A stretch of DNA of 64,000 bases from UPXZ01 sp964498765 (GTDB taxonomy: Bacteria; Bacteroidota; Bacteroidia; Bacteroidales; Paludibacteraceae). Shown piece after piece: positions 26,721-35,146 of the stretch. The DNA lies in the NCBI GenBank assembly GCA_964498765.1, contig CAZCIU010000005.1:1-64000 (forward strand). The letters run 5' to 3'. How positions within the stretch are numbered: the first letter of the stretch is position 1; every line of letters starts with the position of its first letter. The notes beneath the pieces are model-generated. The model worked only from the letters and a program-made list of their open reading frames with translations, did no database searches and was not told the origin of the DNA. A program made the translations under genes and the position numbers.

Positions 26721-27018
26721 ATGATTTTTTATTGATTAGGATGGTTTATATGAGAAATTTTGAAATATTTGAGCGAATTTAAAAGCTAATTTACTGAGTT
26801 TTAAATACGTAAGAAAAGACTGCGTTTTTAGACTTTTAACTTACAAAAACAGACAGATTTGTTGTTTTTTGAAAATAGCGCAAACATCCACTAAAAGTAA
26901 TCAAATTACAAAATCATACTTTCTTTCTGGAAAAGATTGCAGTTTGTCAAAACAGGTAAAAAACAGTTCGATTTTTATGAAATACTCGGATGTTTTTGGT
27001 GAGAAAAAAATAAAATAA

Positions 27019-27093
27019 TCGCAGCTATGCAAGTTTATTTTCTTGGGTAATTCTTGTGGTGCAAATTACCTAAAGAAAGTTGCATAGCTGCGA
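27019..27093. terminator. long 75-base hairpin after the hydrolase gene
   Basis: TCGCAGCTATGCAA (27019-27032) is the exact reverse complement of 27080-27093. Inner segments (GGGTAATT with AATTACC, and T-rich with A-rich stretches) extend the stem with bulges. On the minus strand a T-rich tract follows, so it may end transcription of the gene at 27121. The arm length is greater than usual for a terminator. Confidence 0.6.
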
Positions 27094-27120
27094 AATATGA
27101 CTAAAATTTTAGACCGAAAA

Positions 27121-28515
27121 CTACCTCGCTTTCAGCCATTCCAAAATCACGTCCAAAGCTTTGGGCGAAAATGTCTGCTCAATTTCTGCGTATTCAGCCG
27201 GAATTCCGGTTTTGCTTTCCTGGAAAAGGTGATTTAAGCCTTCCAACTCAACTGTTGTCAGTTTTTTATTTCCACTTTCGTTAAACGCTTTTTGGATGGC
27301 GGTCAAATTTTCTTTTGCCGGAACTTGCAAATCCAGTGAACCATTCAATGCCAAAGTCGGGCATTTTACCTGCTTCAAAACGGGATATGGATCGTGTTTG
27401 ATAAAGTAGAGCATCCAAGGCGACATCAGCTGATGCACAGTCATAGTCGTCATTTCATCGATTTGCTCGGCTGAAAGTGCCGATTTTAAGGCTGCATTCT
27501 CATTTATGCTTTTTGCAAGCGTCTGCACCAATTCATTTCGCAAACCAGTTGTATCCGTAGAATTGATTATTTTCTCATACAAATCGGCATTTAGTTTTTG
27601 ATTTTCGAGAATAGCTGCTTCCGGCACACCCGACGCCAAAGAAATCGCTCGCTGCTGCATCAAAAGCAGTTTATCGCCTCGCACGCCCGTTCCGGCAAGC
27701 AAAACAATGTGCGACACGTTTTTATTTCGTGCTGCTACCATCGGCGCAATCACGCCGCCTTCGCTGTGTCCCATCAAACCGATTTTCTTTTTATTCACAT
27801 CGGTTCGGCTCATAAGATATTCCACGGCTGCTTCCGCATCGTTGGATAAATCCAGCGTTGTCGCTTTACTAAAATCGCCTGTGGATTGTGCAGTTCCGCG
27901 GTCGTCGTAGCGCAGTACACCAATTCCGTTTCTCGTAAGGTAATCGGCAATGACCAAAAATGGCTTATGTCCCATCAACTCTTCATTGCGGTCTTGTGGT
28001 CCGCTTCCCGAAATAAGCACCACTACCGGAGACTTCCCGTTTTTTGACGGCAAAGTCAGCGTTCCGGCCAGTGTATTTCCGTCTTTTTTATTCAGAAATT
28101 TCACCTCTTCGGAATAGTACGGATAGGGTGGTTTGGGTTCTTGCGGACGTTTCAGTTCGGCTTTTTTAATTTCCGCACGACTGAAATTTAACGGCATTTT
28201 CATACCCATTTGGGTAAATGTGCCCGAAATGCTATCGCCTTGCAGCGTGCCTTCGTAGCCGGCTCCGATGGATGAAATTTTGATTTTCAAAACGTTGTTT
28301 TCAAAACTTGTTTCATCGCACGGAATGCCTTTCGCTCCTTGGTCGGGACTGTCCATCGTAGATTTAAAAATTTCACCGTTTTTCTCGATGTTAAACACAA
28401 GCCGAAGTTGCGTGCCGGATACTTTTAGCGCTCCATTCCATTTCCCGGTGATGTCTTGCGCAAATGCCGAAAAAGCAAAGAAGAAAGCGAGTGATAGGAT
28501 TAGTAAACGTTTCAT
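27121..28515 (-). CDS. secreted alpha/beta hydrolase with N-terminal lipocalin-like domain
   Basis: 464 aa from the Met at 28515, which starts a clean signal peptide (MKRLLILSLAFFFAFSAFAQ). A reading from 28578 adds 21 residues before it and is unlikely. Residues ~21-115 form a beta-rich domain (ITGKWNGALKVSGTQLRLVF). Residues ~140-464 are an alpha/beta hydrolase with nucleophile S251 in GHSEGG, Asp in NGSLDLQVP and His in EGLNHLF. The oxyanion-side motif VVVLISGSGPQDRNE is typical of Bacteroidetes secreted esterase/peptidase-like hydrolases. Substrate unknown; a periplasmic ester or peptide hydrolase is likely. Confidence 0.88.
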   Translation of the reverse strand: MKRLLILSLAFFFAFSAFAQDITGKWNGALKVSGTQLRLVFNIEKNGEIFKSTMDSPDQGAKGIPCDETSFENNVLKIKISSIGAGYEGTLQGDSISGTFTQMGMKMPLNFSRAEIKKAELKRPQEPKPPYPYYSEEVKFLNKKDGNTLAGTLTLPSKNGKSPVVVLISGSGPQDRNEELMGHKPFLVIADYLTRNGIGVLRYDDRGTAQSTGDFSKATTLDLSNDAEAAVEYLMSRTDVNKKKIGLMGHSEGGVIAPMVAARNKNVSHIVLLAGTGVRGDKLLLMQQRAISLASGVPEAAILENQKLNADLYEKIINSTDTTGLRNELVQTLAKSINENAALKSALSAEQIDEMTTMTVHQLMSPWMLYFIKHDPYPVLKQVKCPTLALNGSLDLQVPAKENLTAIQKAFNESGNKKLTTVELEGLNHLFQESKTGIPAEYAEIEQTFSPKALDVILEWLKAR

Positions 28516-28596
28516 TTTTAGTAGGGTTTTATTTTTTGTGAAAGCGAATGATTTATTGCGAGAAATACTTTTTGACATTTTTACAAATTATATAAA

Positions 28597-28741
28597 ATGG
28601 TTCGGTGCTATGCACCTTTACTCTTTTATGTATTTATTTGCTACAAATGGTTTAGTGCTACACACCTGAAAGGCACAGAGTGCCATGCTATTTGTAGCAA
28701 ACAATTATGAAAATAAACATAGGTGCGTAGCACCGAGCCAT
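28597..28741. mobile_element. MITE-like element with inverted ends, copy 1
   Basis: 145 bp. The ends 28597-28617 and 28721-28741 are inverted repeats of 21 bp with two mismatches (core GGTGCtATGCACC / GGTGCgTAGCACC). Inside, TTTGCTACAAAT (28637-28648) is exactly reversed at 28690-28701, and GGCAC-AGAGT-GCC forms a small central hairpin. It has no coding capacity. A second copy lies at 30032-30153 in the same orientation. Confidence 0.75.
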
Positions 28742-28760
28742 TAAAAACTGATATTTAATT

Positions 28761-29933
28761 CTATTTGTTTTCCTTTTTCACAGGTAATTCCAAAGTTATT
28801 TGATAGCTGGTTTTACCATTTTCATCAATAACTTCCTTATAATATTTATCGTTTTCTTTGAATGGAAAAATCGGACCGGTCGTGATTTTAATTTGTGAAC
28901 TGTCACTAATAACTACCTCTACATCGGCAGTTCGTGGTAATTTCATAAGCTCGTCTTGCTCTACCCTTCTCTGTCTATTATAAAATGTTTCAAACGGAAC
29001 AACATCAGCAAGCACGCCATTAAATCGATAGTTTGAAATAACCATATCAATTTTTGGCACATCCTCGTGGTTGAGCATTTTGTTTGTTTTCTTCAAAAAG
29101 AAGTTCCTGTTTTTCTTAGACGAATAATCGATAATATTCCCATAATTTTCAACAAATATGGTATTGAAATTGCTTGTATTCAGTTTTTTGCCCGGAAATG
29201 CCAATTTTCCTACTTCAACTTCTTCGCCGGTATCCAGATTTATAGCCTTCATTCCCACCCAAGTATGCTCATATTCTCCAAAGGAAAAATGAAGTTTTTT
29301 GATGTCCGTTGTGTCGGTTACGGTTTTGCCCGGAATGTATTTATCTTTGTAAATTAGCACCCGATATTTGCCTTTTCCCCAGTTAAATCTATTCCTTACG
29401 CTGATAAAATCCCCTTCTTTCTCCGAACTGGAATAGAAACCATCGGTTTGTACAGCCTCTTTACTCCGCTCGTACCACCTTGAAAATATGGCACCTTTCC
29501 CGATTTTTTTGGACATTTTGCCATCAGGAAATTTAAAGCCATCCGATTGTGTCTGAATTCCGGCATAAAAATTTATCCCATTGATGGACTGTGAAAAAAG
29601 AGCGATATAGTAAGAATAATTTCGTGGAACTTCATTTTTAATTTCTACATCGTATGAGATGGATTGCATATCGTCAATCATAGACGTAACTACGTAAACT
29701 TGTGCCAAATGAATAGGCGGCAAAGCGACGCTGTCTTGAAACAATCTACCTAATCGCGTTTTAGACTTTTCTTTTTCTTGATACTGATACGCGGTGCTGT
29801 CTTTGTATTTTTCTTGCAAAATTTCTTTGGATGGCATCGTTTCCAGGGCATTTCTTGATTTGAAAAATATAACTAAGGCGATGGCAACTACAAAGAATAT
29901 TGCTCCAAGTAGAAATGGAATTGTTTTTTTCAA
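28761..29933 (-). CDS. membrane-anchored protein, unknown (between two MITE-like elements)
   Basis: 390 aa. One N-terminal membrane helix (IPFLLGAIFFVVAIALVIFF) without a cleavage site puts the rest in the periplasm. The remainder is beta-rich and polar; the segment SYYIALFSQSINGINFYAGIQ is weakly reminiscent of DUF3472 proteins, but I cannot confirm the family. The C-terminus is charged (LELPVKKENK). It is flanked on both sides by direct copies of a MITE-like repeat (28597-28741 and 30032-30153), which may have helped bring or duplicate this gene. It stands alone and in the same direction as mutS upstream. Confidence 0.7.
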   Translation of the reverse strand: MKKTIPFLLGAIFFVVAIALVIFFKSRNALETMPSKEILQEKYKDSTAYQYQEKEKSKTRLGRLFQDSVALPPIHLAQVYVVTSMIDDMQSISYDVEIKNEVPRNYSYYIALFSQSINGINFYAGIQTQSDGFKFPDGKMSKKIGKGAIFSRWYERSKEAVQTDGFYSSSEKEGDFISVRNRFNWGKGKYRVLIYKDKYIPGKTVTDTTDIKKLHFSFGEYEHTWVGMKAINLDTGEEVEVGKLAFPGKKLNTSNFNTIFVENYGNIIDYSSKKNRNFFLKKTNKMLNHEDVPKIDMVISNYRFNGVLADVVPFETFYNRQRRVEQDELMKLPRTADVEVVISDSSQIKITTGPIFPFKENDKYYKEVIDENGKTSYQITLELPVKKENK

Positions 29934-30031
29934 AATATTGTGTGATTTAAGTGTGTGAAAAATATGTATATCCGTTTTTTATGTCTAATCTTAATTAATC
30001 TATTTAGATATGGGCACAAATAAATATTGTA

Positions 30032-30153
30032 ATGGTTCGGCGCCCTGCCGGCCGCAGGCTGGTACGCACCTTTACTCTTTATGTATTTATTTGCTACAAA
30101 TAGTACGGTGCTACGCACCTGAAAGGCACAGAGTGCCGCGCCATTTGTAGCAA
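30032..30153. mobile_element. MITE-like element, copy 2, invaded by a GC-rich palindrome
   Basis: Matches copy 1 through the TTTGCTACAAAT arm, the AAAGGCACAGAGTGCC hairpin and the returning ATTTGTAGCAA arm. In its left end the few bases at the palindrome centre are replaced by about 20 bases carrying CTGCCGGCCGCAGG (30040-30062). The right inverted end is missing: the element stops at the mutS stop codon. Confidence 0.7.
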
Positions 30154-32763
30154 TTATTTCCCCGTAATAATCCGCTTTATTTCATTCAGTTTGTTCAGAG
30201 CATCAATCGGCGTCAGGTTATTCACGTCCAGTCCTTTAATTTCATCGCGGACTTGTTCAAGAACGGGATCATCCAGTTGGAAAAAGCTTAATTGATAGCC
30301 TTCACGCTGCGTAGCTATTTCCCCGATTGGTTTGGCAATGCCGTTTTGGCGGTTGTCATTTTCAAGTTGGGCAAGGATTTTTTCCGAACGTTTCACGATG
30401 CTTTGAGGCATTCCTGCCATTTTTGCCACGTGAATACCAAAGCTGTGTTCACTTCCGCCACGCACCAATTTTCGCAGGAATATGATTTTTTTGTTAATCT
30501 CTTTTACCGAAACATTGTAGTTTTTTATGCGGTTAAACGAATTTTCCATCTCGTTCAACTCGTGGTAGTGCGTTGCAAAAAGCGTTTTTGCTTTTGCAGT
30601 TGGATGCTCGTGAATGTACTCCACAATTGCCCAGGCAATGGAAATGCCATCGTACGTACTTGTACCGCGTCCAAGTTCATCAAAAAGCACCAAACTTCGG
30701 TCGGAAAGGTTGTTCAGAATGCTCGCCGCTTCGTTCATTTCCACCATAAAAGTACTTTCCCCGAGGGAAATATTATCGCTCGCACCTACGCGGGTGAAAA
30801 TTTTGTCCACTACACCAATTTTGGCATTTTCCGCAGGGACAAAACTTCCTATTTGCGCCATCAATGTTATCAACGCAGTTTGACGAAGCAATGCGGATTT
30901 ACCCGACATATTCGGACCGGTTACGATGATTATTTGCTGTGTGTCATTGTCCAAAAAAACGTCGTTTGAGACGTAGGTTTCACCAATCGGCAGTTGTTTT
31001 TCAATCACCGGATGGCGACTTTGCTTGATTTCCAGCACGTGCGTGTCGTTTACTTCGGGGCGAACGTATTTATTTTCATTCGCTGCCCGATAGAAAGAAT
31101 GTAGGCAATCCAGTTGAGCTATGAGGTTGGAATTGAGCTGAATAGCCGATACATAATCCAGTAAACTCAAAATCAATTCATTGAAAATGCGCGTTTCGAT
31201 AATCTGAATTTTCTCCTCCGCACCCAGGATTTTTTCTTCGTAATCCTTCAATTCCTGTGTGATGTAACGCTCGGCACTCACCAAGGTCTGCTTCCGTATC
31301 CAAGTTTCCGGCACTTTGTCTTTGTGCGTGTTTCGCACTTCAATGTAGTAGCCAAAAACGTTGTTAAAGGCGATTTTTAAGGACGGAATTCCCGTTTTCT
31401 CACTTTCTCGCTGCTGAATTTCGAGCAGGTAATTTTTGCCGGAACGAGCCAGTTTCCGCAGTTCATCCAATTCTTCGTTCACGCCTTCGCGGATGACATC
31501 GCCTTTGTTCAAGACAATCGGCGGGTCGTTTTGAATTTCCTTATGAATTTTTTCAGAAATTAATTTACACGGATTGAGCTGATCGGCAATTTTTTTCAGC
31601 GTTTCGTTGTCCGTGGCGGCACAAGCGTCTTTTATTGGCTCAATTGCCTGCAAAGCCACTTTCAGTTGCACCATTTCCCGAGGATTAATGCGTCCCACGG
31701 CAACTTTGGAAATTATCCGCTCTAAATCTCCCATCAGTGCAATTTGCTGTTCGAGCAGCTGCCGCAATTCTTTGTCTTTGAAAAAATGCTCCACCACGGA
31801 ATGCCGCTCCACAATGGGTTTCACGTCTTTCAGCGGAAATGCCACCCAGCGTTTCAGCAGCCGTCCGCCCATCGGGCTGATGGTTTTATCAATCACGTCC
31901 ACGAGCGTTTTTCCGCCTTCGTTCATTGTTCCGTAAAGTTCCAGATTTCGCACCGTAAAGCGGTCGAGCCATACGTAATGGTCTTCCTCAATGCGCGTTA
32001 GCTGCGTGATGTGCCCCAACTGCGTGTGGTGTGTCAAATCCAGATAATGCAAAATGGCACCGGCAGCCACAATTCCGTTGGCCAGATTTTGAACGCCGAA
32101 ACCTTTCAGGTTTTTCGTTTCAAAATGTTTCAAAAGGCGGTCGTTGGCACTATCAGGAATGAAAGTCCAGTCTTCCAGTGCGTAGGTAAAATATTTTGTT
32201 CCAAAATGGTTTTCAAAATCCTTCTTTTTTGTCCGGTCAAAAATCACTTCTTTCGGCGAAATGCTGCTCAACAATTTATCCACGTAGTCAATCGTGCCTT
32301 CGGCAATCAGAAATTCTCCCGTGGAAATATCCAAAAAAGAAACGCCGGCTTGGTTTTTATTGAGGTAAACGCTTGCCAAAAAGGTGTTTTCTTTTTGCGT
32401 AAGCGTGGTATCACTGTACGAAACGCCGGGCGTAACCAGCTCGGTAACACCGCGTTTCACGAGTGTTTTGGTGGTTTTCGGATCTTCTAATTGGTCGCAA
32501 ATAGCCACACGGCATCCGGCACGCACCAGTTTGGGTAAATACGTGTCCAGCGCGTGGTGCGGAAACCCTGCCAGCTCTACCGACGAAGCTTTTCCATTGG
32601 CTCTTCGGGTCAGCGTAATGCCCAAAATCTCGGATGCTTTGATGGCATCGGTGGAAAAAGTTTCGTAAAAATCGCCACAACGAAACAGCAAAACCGCATC
32701 AGGATGCTTGGTCTTGATTTCGTTGAATTGCTTCATCATCGGGGTTTCAACAATTTGTGTCAT
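30154..32763 (-). CDS. mutS: DNA mismatch repair protein MutS
   Basis: 869 aa, standard for MutS1. It recognises mismatches and recruits MutL. The mismatch-reading Phe-x-Glu is F32-Y-E34 in CGDFYETF, equivalent to F36/E38 of E. coli. The ATPase has Walker A TGPNMSGKS (about residue 615), Walker B with DELGRGTSTYDG (about 695) and the ATHYHELNE motif. The C-terminal end ALNKLNEIKRIITGK is a normal MutS tail. It starts 5 bases after the stop of the ORF6N gene, so the two are in one operon. The stop codon abuts MITE-like copy 2. Confidence 0.97.
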   Translation of the reverse strand: MTQIVETPMMKQFNEIKTKHPDAVLLFRCGDFYETFSTDAIKASEILGITLTRRANGKASSVELAGFPHHALDTYLPKLVRAGCRVAICDQLEDPKTTKTLVKRGVTELVTPGVSYSDTTLTQKENTFLASVYLNKNQAGVSFLDISTGEFLIAEGTIDYVDKLLSSISPKEVIFDRTKKKDFENHFGTKYFTYALEDWTFIPDSANDRLLKHFETKNLKGFGVQNLANGIVAAGAILHYLDLTHHTQLGHITQLTRIEEDHYVWLDRFTVRNLELYGTMNEGGKTLVDVIDKTISPMGGRLLKRWVAFPLKDVKPIVERHSVVEHFFKDKELRQLLEQQIALMGDLERIISKVAVGRINPREMVQLKVALQAIEPIKDACAATDNETLKKIADQLNPCKLISEKIHKEIQNDPPIVLNKGDVIREGVNEELDELRKLARSGKNYLLEIQQRESEKTGIPSLKIAFNNVFGYYIEVRNTHKDKVPETWIRKQTLVSAERYITQELKDYEEKILGAEEKIQIIETRIFNELILSLLDYVSAIQLNSNLIAQLDCLHSFYRAANENKYVRPEVNDTHVLEIKQSRHPVIEKQLPIGETYVSNDVFLDNDTQQIIIVTGPNMSGKSALLRQTALITLMAQIGSFVPAENAKIGVVDKIFTRVGASDNISLGESTFMVEMNEAASILNNLSDRSLVLFDELGRGTSTYDGISIAWAIVEYIHEHPTAKAKTLFATHYHELNEMENSFNRIKNYNVSVKEINKKIIFLRKLVRGGSEHSFGIHVAKMAGMPQSIVKRSEKILAQLENDNRQNGIAKPIGEIATQREGYQLSFFQLDDPVLEQVRDEIKGLDVNNLTPIDALNKLNEIKRIITGK

Positions 32764-32768
32764 AATAA

Positions 32769-33338
32769 TTATTTTTCTTCGTCTTGAATATATCCAATAC
32801 GTTTTCGTGGTTTATCATTTTGTTTTTTGCTTTCAGCCATTTCAGTCAATGCAATGTAAATGTCGTCGAATTCTTTCCGTGTGTCTTCCGACAAATCATT
32901 GATGGCTGCTAATGTTTCTTCGCTAACTTCTTCAAGCAAACGAAGCCTATTCTCAATTTGTTTTATATCCGAATTTGAGCCCAAGGGCATAATTGCCTGT
33001 CGGATAGCCACAAAAGTACGCATTATAGCAATGTTAACCTGTATAGCGACTTTGCTTTTCAGAACACCGGATAACATAGCTAAACCTTGCTCTGTAAAAG
33101 CGTAAGGCAATTTTCTTGTTCCCCCGCGCTTTGATATCACAATTTGTGACATCAAACCATTCCATTCTTCTTTATTTAATTGAAACATAAAGTCGACAGG
33201 AAAACGCTCGATATTTCTTTTTACCGCTTGATTTAACACCCTTGTTTCAACTTCATAAAGTTCGGCTAAATCAAAATCCAGCATAACTTGCACATTGCGG
33301 ATAGTGTAAATTTTTGAACGTAACGCAACAGTTTCCAT
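32769..33338 (-). CDS. ORF6N domain protein
   Basis: 189 aa. The N-terminal ~90 residues are an ORF6N domain (VALRSKIYTIRNVQVMLDFD, then LAELYEVETRVLNQAVKRN and FPVDFMFQLNKEEW), a DNA-binding module first known from phage antirepressors and large DNA viruses. The C-terminal third is charged and probably coiled coil (EVSEETLAAINDLSEDTRKE). The middle KLPYAFTEQGLAMLS is the family's second signature. It lies 5 bases ahead of mutS and 34 bases after a broken Bro-N gene. A phage-derived regulator kept in a repair operon is notable, but no target is known. Confidence 0.9.
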   Translation of the reverse strand: METVALRSKIYTIRNVQVMLDFDLAELYEVETRVLNQAVKRNIERFPVDFMFQLNKEEWNGLMSQIVISKRGGTRKLPYAFTEQGLAMLSGVLKSKVAIQVNIAIMRTFVAIRQAIMPLGSNSDIKQIENRLRLLEEVSEETLAAINDLSEDTRKEFDDIYIALTEMAESKKQNDKPRKRIGYIQDEEK

Positions 33339-33372
33339 ATAATTTTCAATTCAATAATTTATGTTACACTAA

Positions 33373-33654
33373 TTAAACCAATAATTGCATTAGAGTAAAA
33401 AAACTTTTCACGTCTGTTTTGTAATTTTTCCCGTCTGCGGCAGGCATTTTCAGTTGTCCGATTTTTTCGGACAACTCACTACATTCTTTTTTCAACTTGA
33501 TTTTCAAATCATTCCAATATTTTCGAGGTCGGTCAGTTTCAGTCAAAATTTCAATCACATCCACCACGGAAAAGTACCATTCTTCGGTAACATCATCCCA
33601 AACGGCATGCACTTTCTTTTCTTCAAAAAGTTTTATTGCATTCTTTTTAGTCAT
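33373..33654 (-). pseudogene. truncated Bro-N antirepressor-like gene
   Basis: 93 aa. The start NAIKLFEEKKVHAVWDDVTE and YFSVVDVIEILTETDRPRKY match the Bro-N domain proteins common in Bacteroidetes, which are usually around 270 aa. After LKMPAADGKNYKTDV the sequence ends with an unrelated tail (KSFFTLMQLLV) and a stop. The segment encoding PAADGK overlaps a CTGCGGCAGG palindrome remnant at about 33436, like the dispersed GC-rich repeats elsewhere. Probably a deletion remnant, though a short functional protein cannot be excluded. Confidence 0.7.
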
Positions 33655-33864
33655 ATTTCAGTAAACAAATTTTAAGTTAAAAGCAAACAAGAAAATAATA
33701 AAATACGAATTGCACAAATTCAACAAATTTTACCAGTCTATTAAGGCTTGAATGTCCACTTTTTCGGCTTTGCCGAATAACAGACAGGAATGCCTGTTTT
33801 CCTGATAGCAAAAAACTAAATGTTCTGTTTTTCAATTGTCCCATAAATGCGGACAGTCTAAAAA

Positions 33865-34983
33865 CTATAAACTATCCAGCGCTTCCACCATCCTGCTCCA
33901 CTCGTATTTCTGCTTTTCTAAACGCACATTTTCGGTGAATTGTTCTAATCGTTTATTTTCAAAAAAATCGACCAAAGCATCGGCAATGGCATTGACTTCC
34001 GTATTGACCACATAGCCCACTTTTCCGTGAGGTATGGTTTCGCTCAGTCCGCCCACATTGGTTACGAGCATTGGTTTTTCTAAGTTGTATGCTATTTGCG
34101 AAACTCCACTCTGCGTAGCAGAATGGTAGGTTTGTGCCACAATGTCAGCTGAATTAAAATAATACTGCACTTTTTCATCAGGAATAAAATCGGAATGCAA
34201 GATGACGTTTTCTTCCAAGGCGTGCTTGCGAATGATTTCCAAATAAGGTTCTTTTGCTTCGTAAAATTCACCCGCCACAATCAGTTTCACCGGATATTGA
34301 CGAAGTCGGATATCTGCGAAAGCTTTCAGCAGTAAATCCAGCCCTTTGTATTTTCGCACAAAACCAAAAAACAGAATATAGCGAAAATTTGGTTCTAAAT
34401 CAAGCATTTTCAACGCATCAGTTCTTGGCATCGGCGAACCGTAATGGTCGTAAATTGGGTGAGGTGAAACGAGTTTCGGCGTATTTTTCTTGTCAAATTG
34501 GTTGATGTCATCTACTACTGATTTGGTCATCGCCATAAATCCATCCATTGCATTCACAAAATATTTCGGAAATAATTTATCCAGCACGGTCGGTTCGTGT
34601 GGTATCATATTGTGGATAAGAGCCAGACATTTCGTGTTTTTTGATTTGCAATTTCTCGCAATTGTACCAAAACAAGGTGCAAAAAACGCCATCCAATAGC
34701 AGAAAATCACTTTATCGGCTTTTTTCGCCTTAATTTCCTTGCCAACGCTAATCCAGTTCAGCGGATTGACGGAATTAATGCGGCGATGGATTTTCAAATT
34801 GTGCGTAGGTTTTTCGTCGGTAAACTGCGTTTTTCCCGGAAAAAGAAACGAAGGATATTGAAGCGTGAAGGTATAAACTTCCACATCGTGCCCTTGCCGA
34901 ACGTACTCACTCGCCAACCGCTCATTGAATGCTGCTAATCCGCCACGGTAAGGATGCGCCGTGCCAACTATGATAATTTTCAT
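33865..34983 (-). CDS. family 4-type glycosyltransferase
   Basis: 372 aa, a complete GT-B enzyme. The N-terminal half has IIIVGTAHPYRGGLAAFNERLA, a donor/acceptor glycine loop. The C-terminal half has YILFFGFVRKYKGLDLLLKAF, then IVAGEFYEAKEPYLEII and the nucleotide-sugar site ending HSATQSGVSQIAYNLEKPML, where the usual catalytic E-x7-E region reads SGVSQIAYNLEKP. It transfers a sugar from a nucleotide donor, probably in the cytoplasm for cell-surface polysaccharide; the exact sugar is not readable. It has its own -7 motif at 35007 and is divergent from the DUF5009 gene. Confidence 0.88.
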   Translation of the reverse strand: MKIIIVGTAHPYRGGLAAFNERLASEYVRQGHDVEVYTFTLQYPSFLFPGKTQFTDEKPTHNLKIHRRINSVNPLNWISVGKEIKAKKADKVIFCYWMAFFAPCFGTIARNCKSKNTKCLALIHNMIPHEPTVLDKLFPKYFVNAMDGFMAMTKSVVDDINQFDKKNTPKLVSPHPIYDHYGSPMPRTDALKMLDLEPNFRYILFFGFVRKYKGLDLLLKAFADIRLRQYPVKLIVAGEFYEAKEPYLEIIRKHALEENVILHSDFIPDEKVQYYFNSADIVAQTYHSATQSGVSQIAYNLEKPMLVTNVGGLSETIPHGKVGYVVNTEVNAIADALVDFFENKRLEQFTENVRLEKQKYEWSRMVEALDSL

Positions 34984-35006
34984 ACTGATGCTATTTTCTT
35001 AACCTA

Positions 35007-35014
35007 CAAAAATA
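35007..35014 (-). promoter_or_regulatory. -7 box for the glycosyltransferase gene
   Basis: TATTTTTG on the minus strand, 24 bases before the start codon. Confidence 0.45.
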
Positions 35015-35110
35015 GCAATTTTATGGTAGGATTGAAAGAAATAATCTGGCAAGTTATCAACATTTGGACTGTAAATCAAAGCAAATTGCGGAAGAAAGAC
35101 ATTTTTTTAG

Positions 35111-35118
35111 TAAGTTTG
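35111..35118 (+). promoter_or_regulatory. -7 box for the DUF5009 gene
   Basis: TAAGTTTG fits TAnnTTTG, 29 bases before the start at 35147. A possible ATTG sits 22 bases upstream of it. Confidence 0.5.
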
Positions 35119-35146
35119 CCGATTAAATCTAAAAACCTACTTTTCT

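Noticed and set aside
28516..28578. Upstream start of the hydrolase
   Set aside because: It would bury the signal peptide behind 21 polar residues.
28597..30153. Insertion sequence
   Set aside because: The flanking elements carry no transposase and the gene between them has no transposase motif, so only a MITE-like label is supported.
31607..32490. Several plus-strand ORFs opposite mutS
   Set aside because: MutS is intact across the region with all motifs, so these are shadows.
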